Shown: positions 1 to 9,272, counted from the stretch's first letter. The stretch is DNA of 64,000 nt from Streptomyces sp. P9-A4 (GCF_036634195.1 NZ_JAZIFY010000001.1:5714501-5778500), one strand, 5' to 3'. The notes: generated by a model not told the origin, from the sequence alone. Numbers and translations are program-made.

Positions 1-260
1 ACACCGGTATCCATCTGCTGATCGGAGGCGTCACCGACCGGGGCCGAGGCGTCGGCACCACGCTCCTGCGCGCCGTCGCCGATCTCGTCCTCGACCACCG
101 TCCCCGCTGTACCCGCGTCGTCGCGGAACCCGACATCCGTAACACCCCCTCCGTCTCGGCCTTCCTCAGCGGCGGCTTCCGCTACGCGGCGGAAGTCGAC
201 CTCCCCGACAAACAAGCGGCGCTCATGCTCCGCGACCGCGCCCTCCGTCACGTTCTGTGA
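1..260 (+). CDS. GNAT-type siderophore acyltransferase, C-terminal part (gene runs off the window)
   Basis: The open frame (codons from base 3) has no start in the window and ends at TGA 258-260. The readable 85 residues contain an acetyl-CoA-binding type stretch, GGVTDRGRGVGTTLLRAV, and then AEPDIRNTPSVSAFLSGGF, a pattern typical of the IucB/DesC acyltransferases that acylate hydroxylated diamines. A siderophore synthetase gene begins 60 bp downstream on the same strand, so the two probably form one operon that makes a hydroxamate siderophore. The family assignment is from motif memory; the N-terminal half is outside the window. Confidence 0.8.
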   Translation, partial: TGIHLLIGGVTDRGRGVGTTLLRAVADLVLDHRPRCTRVVAEPDIRNTPSVSAFLSGGFRYAAEVDLPDKQAALMLRDRALRHVL

Positions 261-320
261 ACACCCTCTGTCATCTGAACGCCGCTGAACCCACAGTGGT
301 TCCCACTCCGAGGAGTCCCC

Positions 321-2198
321 GTGTCGATGTCCCCTGCACCCCACGACTCCGCACATCCCGCCCAGGCCAACCCCGCCGCTTCCGCCCACACTCCCGTCAA
401 CTCCACTGGTCCCAGCCCTGATCAGCCCCAGACCCCCGTACTGCTCGCGCCCCCCGAGCTGACCTCAGCCGCCTGGACCCGGGTCTCCTCGCGCCTCCTC
501 GCCAAAGCCCTCGCCGAGTTCGCCTACGAGGAGATCATCGAACCCGCACCCGTCACAGAGTGTGAAAGAGGCCAGTACGCGCTGCGGCTCGACGACGGCA
601 CCGCCCTCACCTTCCGGGCCCGCCGCGGCGCCTACGACGGCTGGTACATCGCCGCCGACTCGATCACCCACGAGGGCCGGCCCCTGACCGACCCCCTCGA
701 CTTCCTGGTCCGCGCCCGAAAGCTCCTCCAGCTCGACGGCGCCACCCTCGGCCACCTCATCCGCGAGCTCTCCGCGACCCTCGCCGCCGACGCCCGCCTC
801 GACCACACGGCGCTCACCGCCGCCCGGCTCGCCGCACTCTCGTACGCGGAACTCGAAGGCCACCAGACCGGCCACCCCTGGCTCGTCCTCAACAAGGGCC
901 GCGTCGGCTTCTCCGCCACCGACGCCGCCCGCTGGGCCCCCGAGGCCCGCCGCGCCACCCGGCTGCCATGGATCGCGGTCAGCAACCGCATCGCCGCCTA
1001 CCGGGGAGTCAGCGGCCTCGACACCCCCGACCGCCTCTACGCCCGGGAGCTGGACCCCGAGGTCCACGCCGCCTTCCGGGCCGAACTGACCGCCCGAGGT
1101 CACCAGCCCGACGGCTACCTCCTGCTGCCCGTCCACCCCTGGCAGTGGGACGAGATCCTGCTTCCCCTCTACGCCCCGGCCGTCGCCACCGGGGCCGTCG
1201 TCCCGCTCTCCACCGACACCGACCTCCGGCTCCCGCAGCAGTCGGTCCGTACCTTCCTCAACACCAGCCGCCCCGACCGGCACACCGTCAAACTCCCGCT
1301 CTCGGTGCTCAACACCCTCGTCTGGCGGGGACTGCCCACCGAACGCACCCTCGCGGCGCCCGCCGTCACCGCCTGGGTCCACGGCCTGCGCGACGCGGAC
1401 CCGTTCCTGCGCGACGAGTGCGGGGTGATCCTCCTGGGGGAGGTCGCCTCCGTCACGGTCGAGCACCCGCTGTACGACCGGCTCCCCGAAGTCCCTTACC
1501 AGTACAAGGAACTCCTCGGCGCGATCTGGCGCGAACCCCTGCGCCTCCCCCCGGGCGAGCGCGCCCGTACCCTCGCCTCCCTGCTGCACACGGACCCCGA
1601 CGGCCGCGCGTTCGTCGCCGAACTCGTCGAGCGTTCCGGACTCGCTCCCACCGTCTGGCTCCAGCACCTCTTCGCCGCGCTGCTGCCCCCGCTGCTGCAC
1701 TTCCTCTACCGGTACGGGACGGTCTTCTCCCCGCACGGCGAGAACGCCATCGTGGTCTTCGACGACCAGGACGTCCCCGTACGCATGGCGATAAAGGACT
1801 TCGTCGACGACGTGAACATCAGTTCCCACCCCCTCCCCGAACACGACACCCTTCCGGACGACGTCCGCGCCGTCCTCCTGACCGAGGAACCCGACTTCCT
1901 CGTCCAGTTCATCCATTCGGGGCTCTTCGTCGGTGTCTTCCGCTACCTCGCGCCGCTCTGCGAGGAACAACTCGACGTGCCCGAGGAGGACCTCTGGTCC
2001 CTCGTCCGTGCCGAGATCATGCGTCACCAGGCCCGCTTCCCGGAGCTGAAGGAGCGGTTCGAACTCTTCGGCCTCTTCACCCCCCGTATCGAGCGGCTCT
2101 GCCTCAACCGCAACCGTCTGCACCTGGACGGCTACCGGGACCGGCCCGACCGCCCGCATGCCGCCGTCCACGGAACCGTCCCCAACCCGCTCGCGTGA
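321..2198 (+). CDS. IucA/IucC family NIS siderophore synthetase
   Basis: This 625-residue protein has the usual length for NRPS-independent siderophore synthetases, which use ATP to adenylate a carboxylate and join it to an amine or hydroxylamine. HPWQWD lies near residue 272 and SPHGENAIVVFDD near residue 470; both are family motifs around the ATP and carboxylate sites. A FhuF-like C-terminal region follows. The GTG start is preceded by GAGGAG (310-315). The first 45 residues are Pro/Ser-rich and probably disordered. The sequence does not look like the DesD of the desferrioxamine cluster as I know it, so I give no des symbol. It pairs with the upstream acyltransferase. Confidence 0.85.
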   Translation: MSMSPAPHDSAHPAQANPAASAHTPVNSTGPSPDQPQTPVLLAPPELTSAAWTRVSSRLLAKALAEFAYEEIIEPAPVTECERGQYALRLDDGTALTFRARRGAYDGWYIAADSITHEGRPLTDPLDFLVRARKLLQLDGATLGHLIRELSATLAADARLDHTALTAARLAALSYAELEGHQTGHPWLVLNKGRVGFSATDAARWAPEARRATRLPWIAVSNRIAAYRGVSGLDTPDRLYARELDPEVHAAFRAELTARGHQPDGYLLLPVHPWQWDEILLPLYAPAVATGAVVPLSTDTDLRLPQQSVRTFLNTSRPDRHTVKLPLSVLNTLVWRGLPTERTLAAPAVTAWVHGLRDADPFLRDECGVILLGEVASVTVEHPLYDRLPEVPYQYKELLGAIWREPLRLPPGERARTLASLLHTDPDGRAFVAELVERSGLAPTVWLQHLFAALLPPLLHFLYRYGTVFSPHGENAIVVFDDQDVPVRMAIKDFVDDVNISSHPLPEHDTLPDDVRAVLLTEEPDFLVQFIHSGLFVGVFRYLAPLCEEQLDVPEEDLWSLVRAEIMRHQARFPELKERFELFGLFTPRIERLCLNRNRLHLDGYRDRPDRPHAAVHGTVPNPLA

Positions 2199-2248
2199 CG
2201 CGCGCGCGTGCCCTGGCTGTCAGTGGCGCCCCGTAGGGTGGAAGGGCT

Positions 2249-4213
2249 ATGACGAAGCCATCCCTCCCCGACCTCCTCCACGCCGCCGTCTCCGCCGTCG
2301 GCGGCACGGAGCGACCCGGCCAGGTCACCATGGCCGAGGCCGTGGCCGAGGCCATCGACGACAACTCCCACCTCCTCGTCCAGGCCGGCACCGGCACGGG
2401 CAAGTCGCTCGGCTATCTGGTGCCGGCGCTGGCCCAGGGCGAGCGGGTGGTGGTGGCCACGGCCACCCTGGCGCTGCAGCGCCAGCTCGTCGAGCGCGAT
2501 CTGCCGCGGACGGTGGACGCCCTGCATCCGCAGCTGCGCCGCCGCCCCCAGTTCGCCATGCTCAAGGGCCGGTCGAACTACCTCTGTCTGCACCGGCTCC
2601 ACGAAGGGGTCCCGCAGGACGAGGAAGAAGGGCTGTTCGACCCCTTCGAGGCGGCCGCGCCCTCCAGCAAGCTCGGCCAGGACCTCATCCGGCTCCGCGA
2701 CTGGTCGGACGAGACGGAGACCGGCGACCGGGACGACCTGACGCCCGGCGTCTCCGACAAGGCCTGGGCCCAGGTCTCGGTCTCCTCGCGGGAGTGCCTC
2801 GGCGCCACCAAGTGCGCGTACGGGCCGGAGTGCTTCGCCGAGGCGGCCCGGGAGCGCGCCAAGCTGGCCGATGTCGTCGTCACCAACCACGCCCTGCTCG
2901 CCATCGACGCCATCGAGGGCGCCCCGGTGCTGCCGCAGCACGAGGTGCTGATCGTCGACGAGGCCCACGAGCTGGTGTCCCGGGTCACCGGCGTCGCCAC
3001 CGGCGAGCTCACCCCCGGTCAGGTCAACCGCGCCGTGCGGCGCTGCGCCAAGCTGGTCGACGAGAAGGTCGCCGACCAGTTGCAGACCGCGGCCGAGGGT
3101 TTCGAGCGGGTGATGGAGCTGGCCCTTCCGGGGCGCCTTGAGGAGGTCCCGGAAGACCTCGCGTACGCGCTGATGGCGCTGCGTGACGCGGCCCGCGCGG
3201 TGATCACGGCCCTGGGTTCCACCCGGGACCGGTCCGTGCAGGACGAGGACGCCGTGCGCAAGCAGGCCATGGCCTCGGTGGAGACAGTCCACGGAGTGGC
3301 GGAGCGGATCACCCAGGGCTCCGAGTACGACGTCGTCTGGTACGAGCGCCACGACCGTTTCGGCGCCTCGCTGCGGGTCGCGCCGCTCAGCGTGTCGGGC
3401 CTGCTGCGGGAGAAGCTCTTCACGGAGCGCTCCGTGGTGCTGGCCTCGGCCACGCTCAAGCTGGGCGGCGACTTCAACGGCGTCGGTGCCTCGCTCGGGC
3501 TGGCCCCGGAGGGCACCACGGGCGACGACCTGCCCGTCTGGAAGGGCATCGACGTCGGCTCCCCGTTCGACTATCCCAAGCAGGGCATCCTGTACGTCGC
3601 CAAGCACCTGTCCCGCCCCGCGCGGGACGGGGACCGCGGCGACATGCTCGACGAGCTGACCGAGCTGATGCAGTCGGCCGGCGGACGGACGCTCGGTCTC
3701 TTCTCCTCCATGCGCGCGGCGCAGCTGGCGGCCGAGGAACTGCGGACCCGGGTTCCGGAGCTGCCGATCCTGCTCCAGGGCGAGGACACGCTGGGTGAGC
3801 TGATCAAGAACTTCGCCGCCGACCCGAAGACCTGTCTCTTCGGCACGCTGTCGCTCTGGCAGGGCGTGGACGTTCCCGGCCCCAGCTGTCAGCTGGTCGT
3901 CATGGACAAGATCCCGTTCCCGCGCCCGGACGACCCGCTGATGAGCGCCCGGCAGAAGGCCGTGGAGGAGGCCGGAGGCAACGGCTTCATGGCGGTCGCG
4001 GCGACGCACGCGGCGCTGCTGATGGCCCAGGGCGCCGGCCGGCTCGTACGGGCCACGGGGGACCGGGGTGTCGTGGCGGTGCTCGACCCGAGGCTGGCCA
4101 CCGCACGGTACGGCAGCTACCTCAAGGCCTCGCTGCCCGACTTCTGGTACACGACGGACCGCAATCAGGTACGGAAGTCGCTGGCGGCGATCGACGCGGC
4201 GTCGAAGGCGTAG
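2249..4213 (+). CDS. DinG/XPD-like superfamily 2 ATP-dependent DNA helicase
   Basis: The 654-residue protein carries Walker A AGTGTGKS near residue 50, a DEAH box (IVDEAHELV) near 235, and late helicase motifs including GTLSLWQGVDVPG and QGAGRLVR. Cys113 and the cluster RECLGATKCAYGPEC (about 182-196) supply four cysteines placed as in the Fe-S domain of DinG/XPD helicases, so it probably unwinds 5'-tailed or structured DNA. TAGGGT at 2234-2239 lies 9 nt before ATG, which suggests its own promoter and a very short leader. It converges on lexA, and a strong hairpin lies between them. No LexA box was seen upstream. Confidence 0.9.
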   Translation: MTKPSLPDLLHAAVSAVGGTERPGQVTMAEAVAEAIDDNSHLLVQAGTGTGKSLGYLVPALAQGERVVVATATLALQRQLVERDLPRTVDALHPQLRRRPQFAMLKGRSNYLCLHRLHEGVPQDEEEGLFDPFEAAAPSSKLGQDLIRLRDWSDETETGDRDDLTPGVSDKAWAQVSVSSRECLGATKCAYGPECFAEAARERAKLADVVVTNHALLAIDAIEGAPVLPQHEVLIVDEAHELVSRVTGVATGELTPGQVNRAVRRCAKLVDEKVADQLQTAAEGFERVMELALPGRLEEVPEDLAYALMALRDAARAVITALGSTRDRSVQDEDAVRKQAMASVETVHGVAERITQGSEYDVVWYERHDRFGASLRVAPLSVSGLLREKLFTERSVVLASATLKLGGDFNGVGASLGLAPEGTTGDDLPVWKGIDVGSPFDYPKQGILYVAKHLSRPARDGDRGDMLDELTELMQSAGGRTLGLFSSMRAAQLAAEELRTRVPELPILLQGEDTLGELIKNFAADPKTCLFGTLSLWQGVDVPGPSCQLVVMDKIPFPRPDDPLMSARQKAVEEAGGNGFMAVAATHAALLMAQGAGRLVRATGDRGVVAVLDPRLATARYGSYLKASLPDFWYTTDRNQVRKSLAAIDAASKA

Positions 4214-4234
4214 GGGACCTGAGCCGTAAGCGAA

Positions 4235-4268
4235 CGAAGGAGCCCCGGGACACCCCGGGGCTCCTTCG
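4235..4268 (+). terminator. Rho-independent type hairpin after the helicase gene
   Basis: The arms CGAAGGAGCCCC and GGGGCTCCTTCG pair around a short CCGGG-rich centre, 22 bp after the helicase stop. The near-perfect symmetry means it could also act on lexA transcripts coming from the other side. Confidence 0.75.
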
Positions 4269-4310
4269 TGTACGGCCGTGTTCGCGCGACCGCCTTCTCC
4301 GGACACGGCA

Positions 4311-4345
4311 GGGCCCCTGGACCGGCGCAGTGGGTCCAGGGGCCC
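4311..4345 (-). terminator. Hairpin just downstream of lexA
   Basis: GGGCCCCTGGACC (4311-4323) pairs perfectly with GGTCCAGGGGCCC (4333-4345) around a 9-nt loop. It sits 21 bp past the lexA stop and is the natural lexA terminator. Confidence 0.75.
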
Positions 4346-4366
4346 GGTCAGAGCCGGCGAGGTGGG

Positions 4367-5155
4367 TCATACCCGCCGGAGGACTGCCACGACCTTGCCG
4401 AGGATGGTGGCCTCGTCGCCGGGGATCGGCTGGTACGCGGCGTTGTGCGGGAGCAGCCACACGTGACCGTCCTCGCGCTTGAAGCGCTTCACCGTGGCCT
4501 CGCCGTCGAGCATGGCGGCGACGATGTCGCCGTTCTCCGCGACGGGCTGACGGCGGACGGTGACCCAGTCGCCGTCACAGATGGCGGCTTCGATCATCGA
4601 GTCGCCGACGACCTTGAGGACGAACAGCTCGCCGTCGCCGACCAGCTGGCGGGGAAGGGGGAAGACATCCTCGACGGATTCCTCGGCGAGGATCGGACCG
4701 CCGGCGGCGATGCGGCCGACCAGCGGGACGTACGACGCGGCGGGCTTGCCCGTGGTGTCGGTCGGCTGGGTGCTCGGCTGGTCGGATCCACGGACCTCGT
4801 ACGCGCGGGGCCGGTGCGGGTCACGGCGCAGGAAGCCCTTGCGCTCGAGCGCCATGAGCTGGTGTGCGACCGAGGAGGTGCTGGAGAGGCCCACCGCCTG
4901 CCCGATCTCGCGCATCGACGGCGGGTATCCCCGCCGCTGGACCGAGTCGCGGATGACTTCGATGACCCTGCGCTGGCGGTCGGTGAGGCCGGAGCTGTCC
5001 GCCCTGATGCCTGGAGGTCGTCCGGGAAGGGCGCGGGCGGGTCGCCCGGGGTCCTCGCCGTTCATGCTGATGTCATTCATGGCATGCACCGGCTCGAGTC
5101 GGCCCTGGGAGCGGTCCTGGGCGGTGATGGTGGCACTGTCTGCGGTGGTGGTCAC
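4367..5155 (-). CDS. lexA: LexA repressor of the SOS response
   Basis: The N-terminal winged helix ([15 protein letters not shown]...[17 protein letters not shown]) is the LexA DNA-binding domain. The C-terminal S24 autoprotease has an Ala-Gly cleavage site in GRIAAGGPI, the catalytic Ser in GDSMIEAAI and the catalytic Lys in EATVKRF. I chose the GTG at 5155 (262 aa): it follows a GAGAGG-type ribosome site, and the N-terminus [10 protein letters not shown] matches Streptomyces LexA as I recall it. An upstream in-frame start would add 25 unlikely residues. RecA-ssDNA would trigger cleavage. A LexA box 67 bp upstream indicates autorepression. It diverges from nrdR. Confidence 0.97.
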   Translation of the reverse strand: MTTTADSATITAQDRSQGRLEPVHAMNDISMNGEDPGRPARALPGRPPGIRADSSGLTDRQRRVIEVIRDSVQRRGYPPSMREIGQAVGLSSTSSVAHQLMALERKGFLRRDPHRPRAYEVRGSDQPSTQPTDTTGKPAASYVPLVGRIAAGGPILAEESVEDVFPLPRQLVGDGELFVLKVVGDSMIEAAICDGDWVTVRRQPVAENGDIVAAMLDGEATVKRFKREDGHVWLLPHNAAYQPIPGDEATILGKVVAVLRRV

Positions 5156-5221
5156 GTCGTCGGCCCCTCTCGAATGGTCTCCCTCGCTGGCACAACGGTA
5201 GTAGCTTTCGAAAGGTTGCGC

Positions 5222-5235
5222 CAAACACACGTTCG
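5222..5235 (-). promoter_or_regulatory. LexA (SOS) box upstream of lexA
   Basis: Read on the minus strand this is CGAAC-GTGT-GTTTG. It matches the actinobacterial/Gram-positive LexA box CGAAC-N4-GTTCG at all but one base. Its position 67 bp before the lexA start fits autoregulation. It is the only clear box I found in the lexA-nrdR interval. Confidence 0.8.
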
Positions 5236-5435
5236 AGTGAAAATTCGCAGATTGCCTTACGCCTGTACCTAGGGGGGTGTATGAGCACTCTCACCCCGCC
5301 GACCCAATTCGGTCATTACGGTAACCTCGCCGCTGGGTCGCGGGATCCGGTGCGCCCGCCCAGTGTCGCACCCGGAAGCCCTGAAACATGGGAGCCGCCG
5401 CGCCGCGACACGCGCAGGGTCCGGAATCGCCCACA

Positions 5436-5482
5436 ACCCAAGATCTAGTGGTTGTATGTCTTCGGCCACCCAGGGGTAGTGG
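5436..5482 (+). promoter_or_regulatory. Pair of NrdR boxes, 31 bp apart
   Basis: Box 1 (5436-5451) is ACCCAAGATCTAGTGG, matching 12 of 16 positions of the NrdR consensus ACACWATATATWGTGT. Box 2 (5467-5482) keeps only the right half; TAGTGGT recurs at 5446-5452 and 5477-5483, exactly 31 bp apart, about three helical turns. NrdR sites are known to come in such pairs on one face of the DNA. They would make nrdR-nrdJ self-repressing when dATP is sufficient. Confidence 0.7.
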
Positions 5483-5592
5483 TCCCCGGTCTCTCGGGGG
5501 TCCTCGCATCACCTATGCTGGTGGTCGCTTCGCAGGGCCCTCGGGGGCCCGGTGAGGTTCACCAGTCGTGCCATGAAGGAGGGTCGGAACCA

Positions 5593-6102
5593 ATGCACTG
5601 CCCCTTCTGCAGGCACCCCGACAGCCGCGTCGTCGACAGTCGCACCACCGACGACGGGACGTCGATCCGGCGTCGTCGCCAGTGCCCCGACTGCTCCCGT
5701 CGTTTCACGACGGTCGAGACGTGCTCGCTCATGGTGGTGAAGCGGTCCGGAGTCACCGAGCCCTTCAGTCGTACCAAGGTCATCTCCGGTGTGCGCAAGG
5801 CGTGCCAGGGGCGACCGGTCACCGAGGACGCCCTCGCCAAGCTCGGCCAGCGGGTCGAGGAGGCGGTGCGCGCCACCGGCAGCGCCGAGCTGACCACCCA
5901 CGACGTGGGCCTGGCCATCCTCGGACCCCTGCAGGAGCTCGATCTCGTCGCGTACCTGCGCTTCGCGTCCGTGTACAAGGCTTTCGACAGCCTCGAAGAT
6001 TTCGAGGCCGCCATCGTGGAACTCCGCGTGCGGCCTCCCGCTGAGAACCGTGGGACCGGAGCGACCCCCGAGGTCCCCGTTCCCGCCACCCCCGCCGACT
6101 GA
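5593..6102 (+). CDS. nrdR: Transcriptional repressor NrdR of ribonucleotide reductase genes
   Basis: The 169-residue protein begins with a four-cysteine zinc ribbon, [17 protein letters not shown]...RRRRQCPDC, followed by an ATP-cone domain ([24 protein letters not shown]) that senses ATP/dATP. The ATG at 5593 is set by GAAGGAGGG (5576-5583) and by the invariant start MHCPFC. An upstream in-frame start would add about 47 residues that lack NrdR character. It lies 173 bp before nrdJ on the same strand, matching the nrdRJ operon known in Streptomyces. Two NrdR boxes lie upstream. Confidence 0.97.
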   Translation: MHCPFCRHPDSRVVDSRTTDDGTSIRRRRQCPDCSRRFTTVETCSLMVVKRSGVTEPFSRTKVISGVRKACQGRPVTEDALAKLGQRVEEAVRATGSAELTTHDVGLAILGPLQELDLVAYLRFASVYKAFDSLEDFEAAIVELRVRPPAENRGTGATPEVPVPATPAD

Positions 6103-6275
6103 TCCGGCGGTCCGGGCCGACAGGTTCCGGCGACCGGCCGCCGAAGCGGCCCGGCAGACGTGCCCCGAGCGACCTCTGTGGCGCTTGTGGCAGCAGTACA
6201 GAACGACGTACAGAAGACGGTGCCCTGGGACTATCTGGGCGCCAAAGTGTGTTTTGCCCGTATATGGGAGGCGGC

Positions 6276-9170
6276 ATGACAGAGACGGCGAGCGGTCCGG
6301 CACGTGGTTCTCGTTCCAAGGGGACGAAGGCTGCGGGCAAGGGCCTGCGCATCGAGCGCATCCACACCACCCCCGGCGTGCATCCGTACGACGAGGTGGC
6401 CTGGGAGCGCCGTGACGTCGTCATGACCAACTGGCGCGACGGCTCGATCAACTTCGAGCAGCGTGGCGTCGAGTTCCCCGACTTCTGGTCGGTGAACGCG
6501 GTCAACATCGTCACCAGCAAGTACTTCCGCGGGGCGGTCGGCACCCCGCAGCGCGAGACCGGTCTCAAGCAGCTCATCGACCGGATCGTGAAGACGTACA
6601 CGAAGGCCGGCGAGGAGCACGGCTACTTCACCTCGCCCGCCGACGCCGAGATCTTCGAGCACGAGCTGGCCTACGCCCTCCTGCACCAGATCTTCAGCTT
6701 CAACTCGCCGGTCTGGTTCAACGTCGGCACGCCCCAGCCCCAGCAGGTCTCCGCCTGCTTCATCCTGTCCGTCGACGACTCCATGGAGTCCATCCTCGAC
6801 TGGTACAAGGAAGAGGGCATGATCTTCAAGGGCGGCTCCGGCGCCGGCCTGAACCTCTCCCGTATCCGCTCCTCCAAGGAGCTGCTCTCCTCCGGCGGCA
6901 ACGCCTCCGGACCGGTCTCCTTCATGCGTGGTGCCGACGCCTCCGCGGGAACGATCAAGTCGGGCGGTGCGACCCGTCGCGCGGCCAAGATGGTCATCCT
7001 CGACGTCGACCACCCCGACATCGAGAACTTCATCGAGACCAAGGTCAAGGAGGAGGAGAAGATCCGCGCCCTCCGTGACGCGGGCTTCGACATGGACCTG
7101 GGCGGCGACGACATCACGTCCGTCCAGTACCAGAACGCCAACAACTCGGTCCGCGTGAACGACACGTTCATGAAGGCCGTCGAGTCCGGCGGGAAGTTCG
7201 GCCTCACCTCCCGTATGACCGGCGAGGTCATCGAGGAGGTCGACGCCAAGTCGCTCTTCCGCAAGATGGCCGAGGCCGCGTGGGCCTGCGCCGACCCGGG
7301 CATCCAGTACGACGACACGATCAACCACTGGCACACCTGCCCCGAGTCCGGCCGCATCAACGGCTCGAACCCGTGCAGCGAGTACATGCACCTGGACAAC
7401 ACGTCCTGCAACCTCGCCTCGCTGAACCTGATGAAGTTCCTCAAGGACGACGGCAAGGGCACCCAGTCCTTCGACGTCGAGCGCTTCGCCAAGGTCGTCG
7501 AGCTCGTCATCACCGCGATGGACATCTCCATCTGCTTCGCCGACTTCCCCACCGAGAAGATCGGCGAGAACACCCGCGCCTTCCGCCAGCTCGGCATCGG
7601 CTACGCCAACCTCGGCGCCCTGCTGATGGCGACCGGCCACGCGTACGACTCCGACGGCGGCCGCGCCCTCGCCGGCGCCATCTCCTCCCTGATGACCGGC
7701 ACCTCGTACAAGCGCTCCGCCGAGCTCGCCGCGGTCGTCGGCGCGTACGACGGCTACGCCCGCAACGCCGAGCCGCACCAGCGCGTCATGCAGCAGCACG
7801 CCGACGAGAACACCAAGGCCGTCCGCGTGGACGACCTCGACTCGCCGATCTGGGCCGCCGCCACGGAGGCCTGGCAGGACGTGATCCGCCTCGGCGCCAA
7901 GAACGGCTTCCGCAACGCCCAGGCCTCGGTCATCGCCCCGACCGGCACCATCGGTCTCGCGATGTCCTGCGACACCACCGGCCTCGAGCCCGACCTCGCC
8001 CTGGTCAAGTTCAAGAAGCTGGTCGGCGGCGGCTCGATGCAGATCGTCAACGGCACCGTCCCGCAGGCCCTGCGCCGCCTGGGTTACCAGGAGGAGCAGA
8101 TCGAGGCGATCGTCGCCCACATCGCCGAGAACGGCAATGTGATCGACGCCCCCGGCCTGAAGACCGAGCACTACGAGGTCTTCGACTGCGCCATGGGCGA
8201 GCGCTCCATCTCCGCGATGGGCCACGTCCGCATGATGGCCGCCATCCAGCCGTGGATCTCGGGCGCCCTCTCCAAGACCGTGAACCTGCCGGAGACGGCC
8301 ACGGTCGAGGACGTCGAGGAGGTCTACTTCGAGGCCTGGAAGATGGGCGTCAAGGCGCTCGCGATCTACCGCGATAACTGCAAGGTCGGCCAGCCGCTCT
8401 CCGCCAAGAAGAAGGAGAACGAGAAGGCCGAGGTCACCGCGAAGTCCGAGGCGACGATCCGCGAGGCCGTCGAGAAGGTCGTCGAGTACCGCCCGGTCCG
8501 CAAGCGTCTGCCCAAGGGCCGTCCGGGGATCACCACCTCCTTCACCGTCGGTGGCGCCGAGGGCTACATGACCGCCAACTCCTACCCGGACGACGGTCTC
8601 GGCGAGGTCTTCCTCAAGATGTCCAAGCAGGGTTCGACGCTCGCCGGCATGATGGACGCCTTCTCCATCGCCGTCTCCGTCGGTCTGCAGTACGGCGTCC
8701 CGCTGGAGACGTACGTCTCGAAGTTCACCAACATGCGCTTCGAGCCGGCCGGCATGACGGACGACCCGGACGTGCGGATGGCGCAGTCGATCGTCGACTA
8801 CATCTTCCGTCGCCTGGCGCTCGACTTCCTGCCCTTCGAGACCCGCTCCGCCCTCGGCATCCACTCGGCCGAGGAGCGTCAGCGCCACCTGGACACCGGC
8901 TCGTACGAGCAGTCCGAGGAGGACGAGGTCGACATCGAGACCCTCGCCCAGTCGGCGCCCCGCGCCCAGGAGTTGAAGGCCGTCGCCACCCCGGCGCCGA
9001 AGACCGAGGTTCCGGCCCCGAAGCAGGCGCACACCTCGGCGGAGCTCGTCGAGATGCAGCTCGGCATCAGCGCCGACGCCCCGCTCTGCTTCTCCTGCGG
9101 CACCAAGATGCAGCGCGCCGGCTCCTGCTACATCTGCGAGGGCTGCGGCTCGACCAGCGGCTGCAGCTGA
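6276..9170 (+). CDS. nrdJ: Class II (adenosylcobalamin-dependent) ribonucleotide reductase
   Basis: The 964-residue enzyme makes deoxyribonucleotides without oxygen by using adenosylcobalamin to generate the thiyl radical. NPCSEYMHLDNTSCNLAS near residue 367 is the family's active-site region, and GGSGAGLNLSRIR and APTGTIGLAMSCDTTGLEP are further reductase signatures. The extreme C-terminus has the zinc-ribbon-like cysteine set CFSCGTKM...CYICEGCG, as in actinobacterial NrdJ. Start ATG 6276 has GGGAGG 5-6 nt upstream; the longer frame from 6249 includes that ribosome site and is rejected. It is probably co-transcribed with nrdR and ends at a strong hairpin. Confidence 0.97.
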   Translation: MTETASGPARGSRSKGTKAAGKGLRIERIHTTPGVHPYDEVAWERRDVVMTNWRDGSINFEQRGVEFPDFWSVNAVNIVTSKYFRGAVGTPQRETGLKQLIDRIVKTYTKAGEEHGYFTSPADAEIFEHELAYALLHQIFSFNSPVWFNVGTPQPQQVSACFILSVDDSMESILDWYKEEGMIFKGGSGAGLNLSRIRSSKELLSSGGNASGPVSFMRGADASAGTIKSGGATRRAAKMVILDVDHPDIENFIETKVKEEEKIRALRDAGFDMDLGGDDITSVQYQNANNSVRVNDTFMKAVESGGKFGLTSRMTGEVIEEVDAKSLFRKMAEAAWACADPGIQYDDTINHWHTCPESGRINGSNPCSEYMHLDNTSCNLASLNLMKFLKDDGKGTQSFDVERFAKVVELVITAMDISICFADFPTEKIGENTRAFRQLGIGYANLGALLMATGHAYDSDGGRALAGAISSLMTGTSYKRSAELAAVVGAYDGYARNAEPHQRVMQQHADENTKAVRVDDLDSPIWAAATEAWQDVIRLGAKNGFRNAQASVIAPTGTIGLAMSCDTTGLEPDLALVKFKKLVGGGSMQIVNGTVPQALRRLGYQEEQIEAIVAHIAENGNVIDAPGLKTEHYEVFDCAMGERSISAMGHVRMMAAIQPWISGALSKTVNLPETATVEDVEEVYFEAWKMGVKALAIYRDNCKVGQPLSAKKKENEKAEVTAKSEATIREAVEKVVEYRPVRKRLPKGRPGITTSFTVGGAEGYMTANSYPDDGLGEVFLKMSKQGSTLAGMMDAFSIAVSVGLQYGVPLETYVSKFTNMRFEPAGMTDDPDVRMAQSIVDYIFRRLALDFLPFETRSALGIHSAEERQRHLDTGSYEQSEEDEVDIETLAQSAPRAQELKAVATPAPKTEVPAPKQAHTSAELVEMQLGISADAPLCFSCGTKMQRAGSCYICEGCGSTSGCS

Positions 9171-9237
9171 CACCGGACGGGACGGCGCCGGGGGTGACCT
9201 CCGGCGCGGTCCCTTCGGGTGACTGAAACGGCACCTC

Positions 9238-9272
9238 ACGTAGGGGACCGGCCTCGGGCCGGTCCCCTACGT
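9238..9272 (+). terminator. 16-bp perfect-stem terminator after nrdJ
   Basis: ACGTAGGGGACCGGCC (9238-9253) pairs perfectly with GGCCGGTCCCCTACGT (9257-9272) around a TCG loop. It lies between the convergent nrdJ and TerD-like genes and can serve both. Confidence 0.85.

Larger units (their letters stand above)
5156..5592. promoter_or_regulatory. Divergent lexA / nrdR control region
   Basis: This 437-bp gene-free interval holds the LexA box near lexA and two NrdR boxes on the nrdR side. TATGCT at 5514-5519 is a possible -10 for nrdR, giving a leader of about 70 nt, but no good -35 precedes it. No riboswitch-like conserved core was recognised. Confidence 0.6.

Noticed and set aside
465-2171. 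Long antisense open frame over the siderophore synthetase gene
   Set aside because: High-GC third-position bias keeps the opposite strand open; the sense frame has family motifs and a ribosome site, and the antisense frame has neither.
321-2198. Naming the NIS synthetase desD
   Set aside because: Its N-terminal and central sequence differs from the desferrioxamine DesD I remember, and no desA/desB was visible.
2132-4306. 724-residue antisense frame over the helicase gene
   Set aside because: The composition (Gly/Arg/Val/His-rich, no domain) is typical of a shadow frame, and the sense frame is a clear DinG-type helicase.
6231-9239. 1002-residue antisense frame over nrdJ
   Set aside because: It mirrors nrdJ codons and shows no motif; it is an artefact of GC bias.
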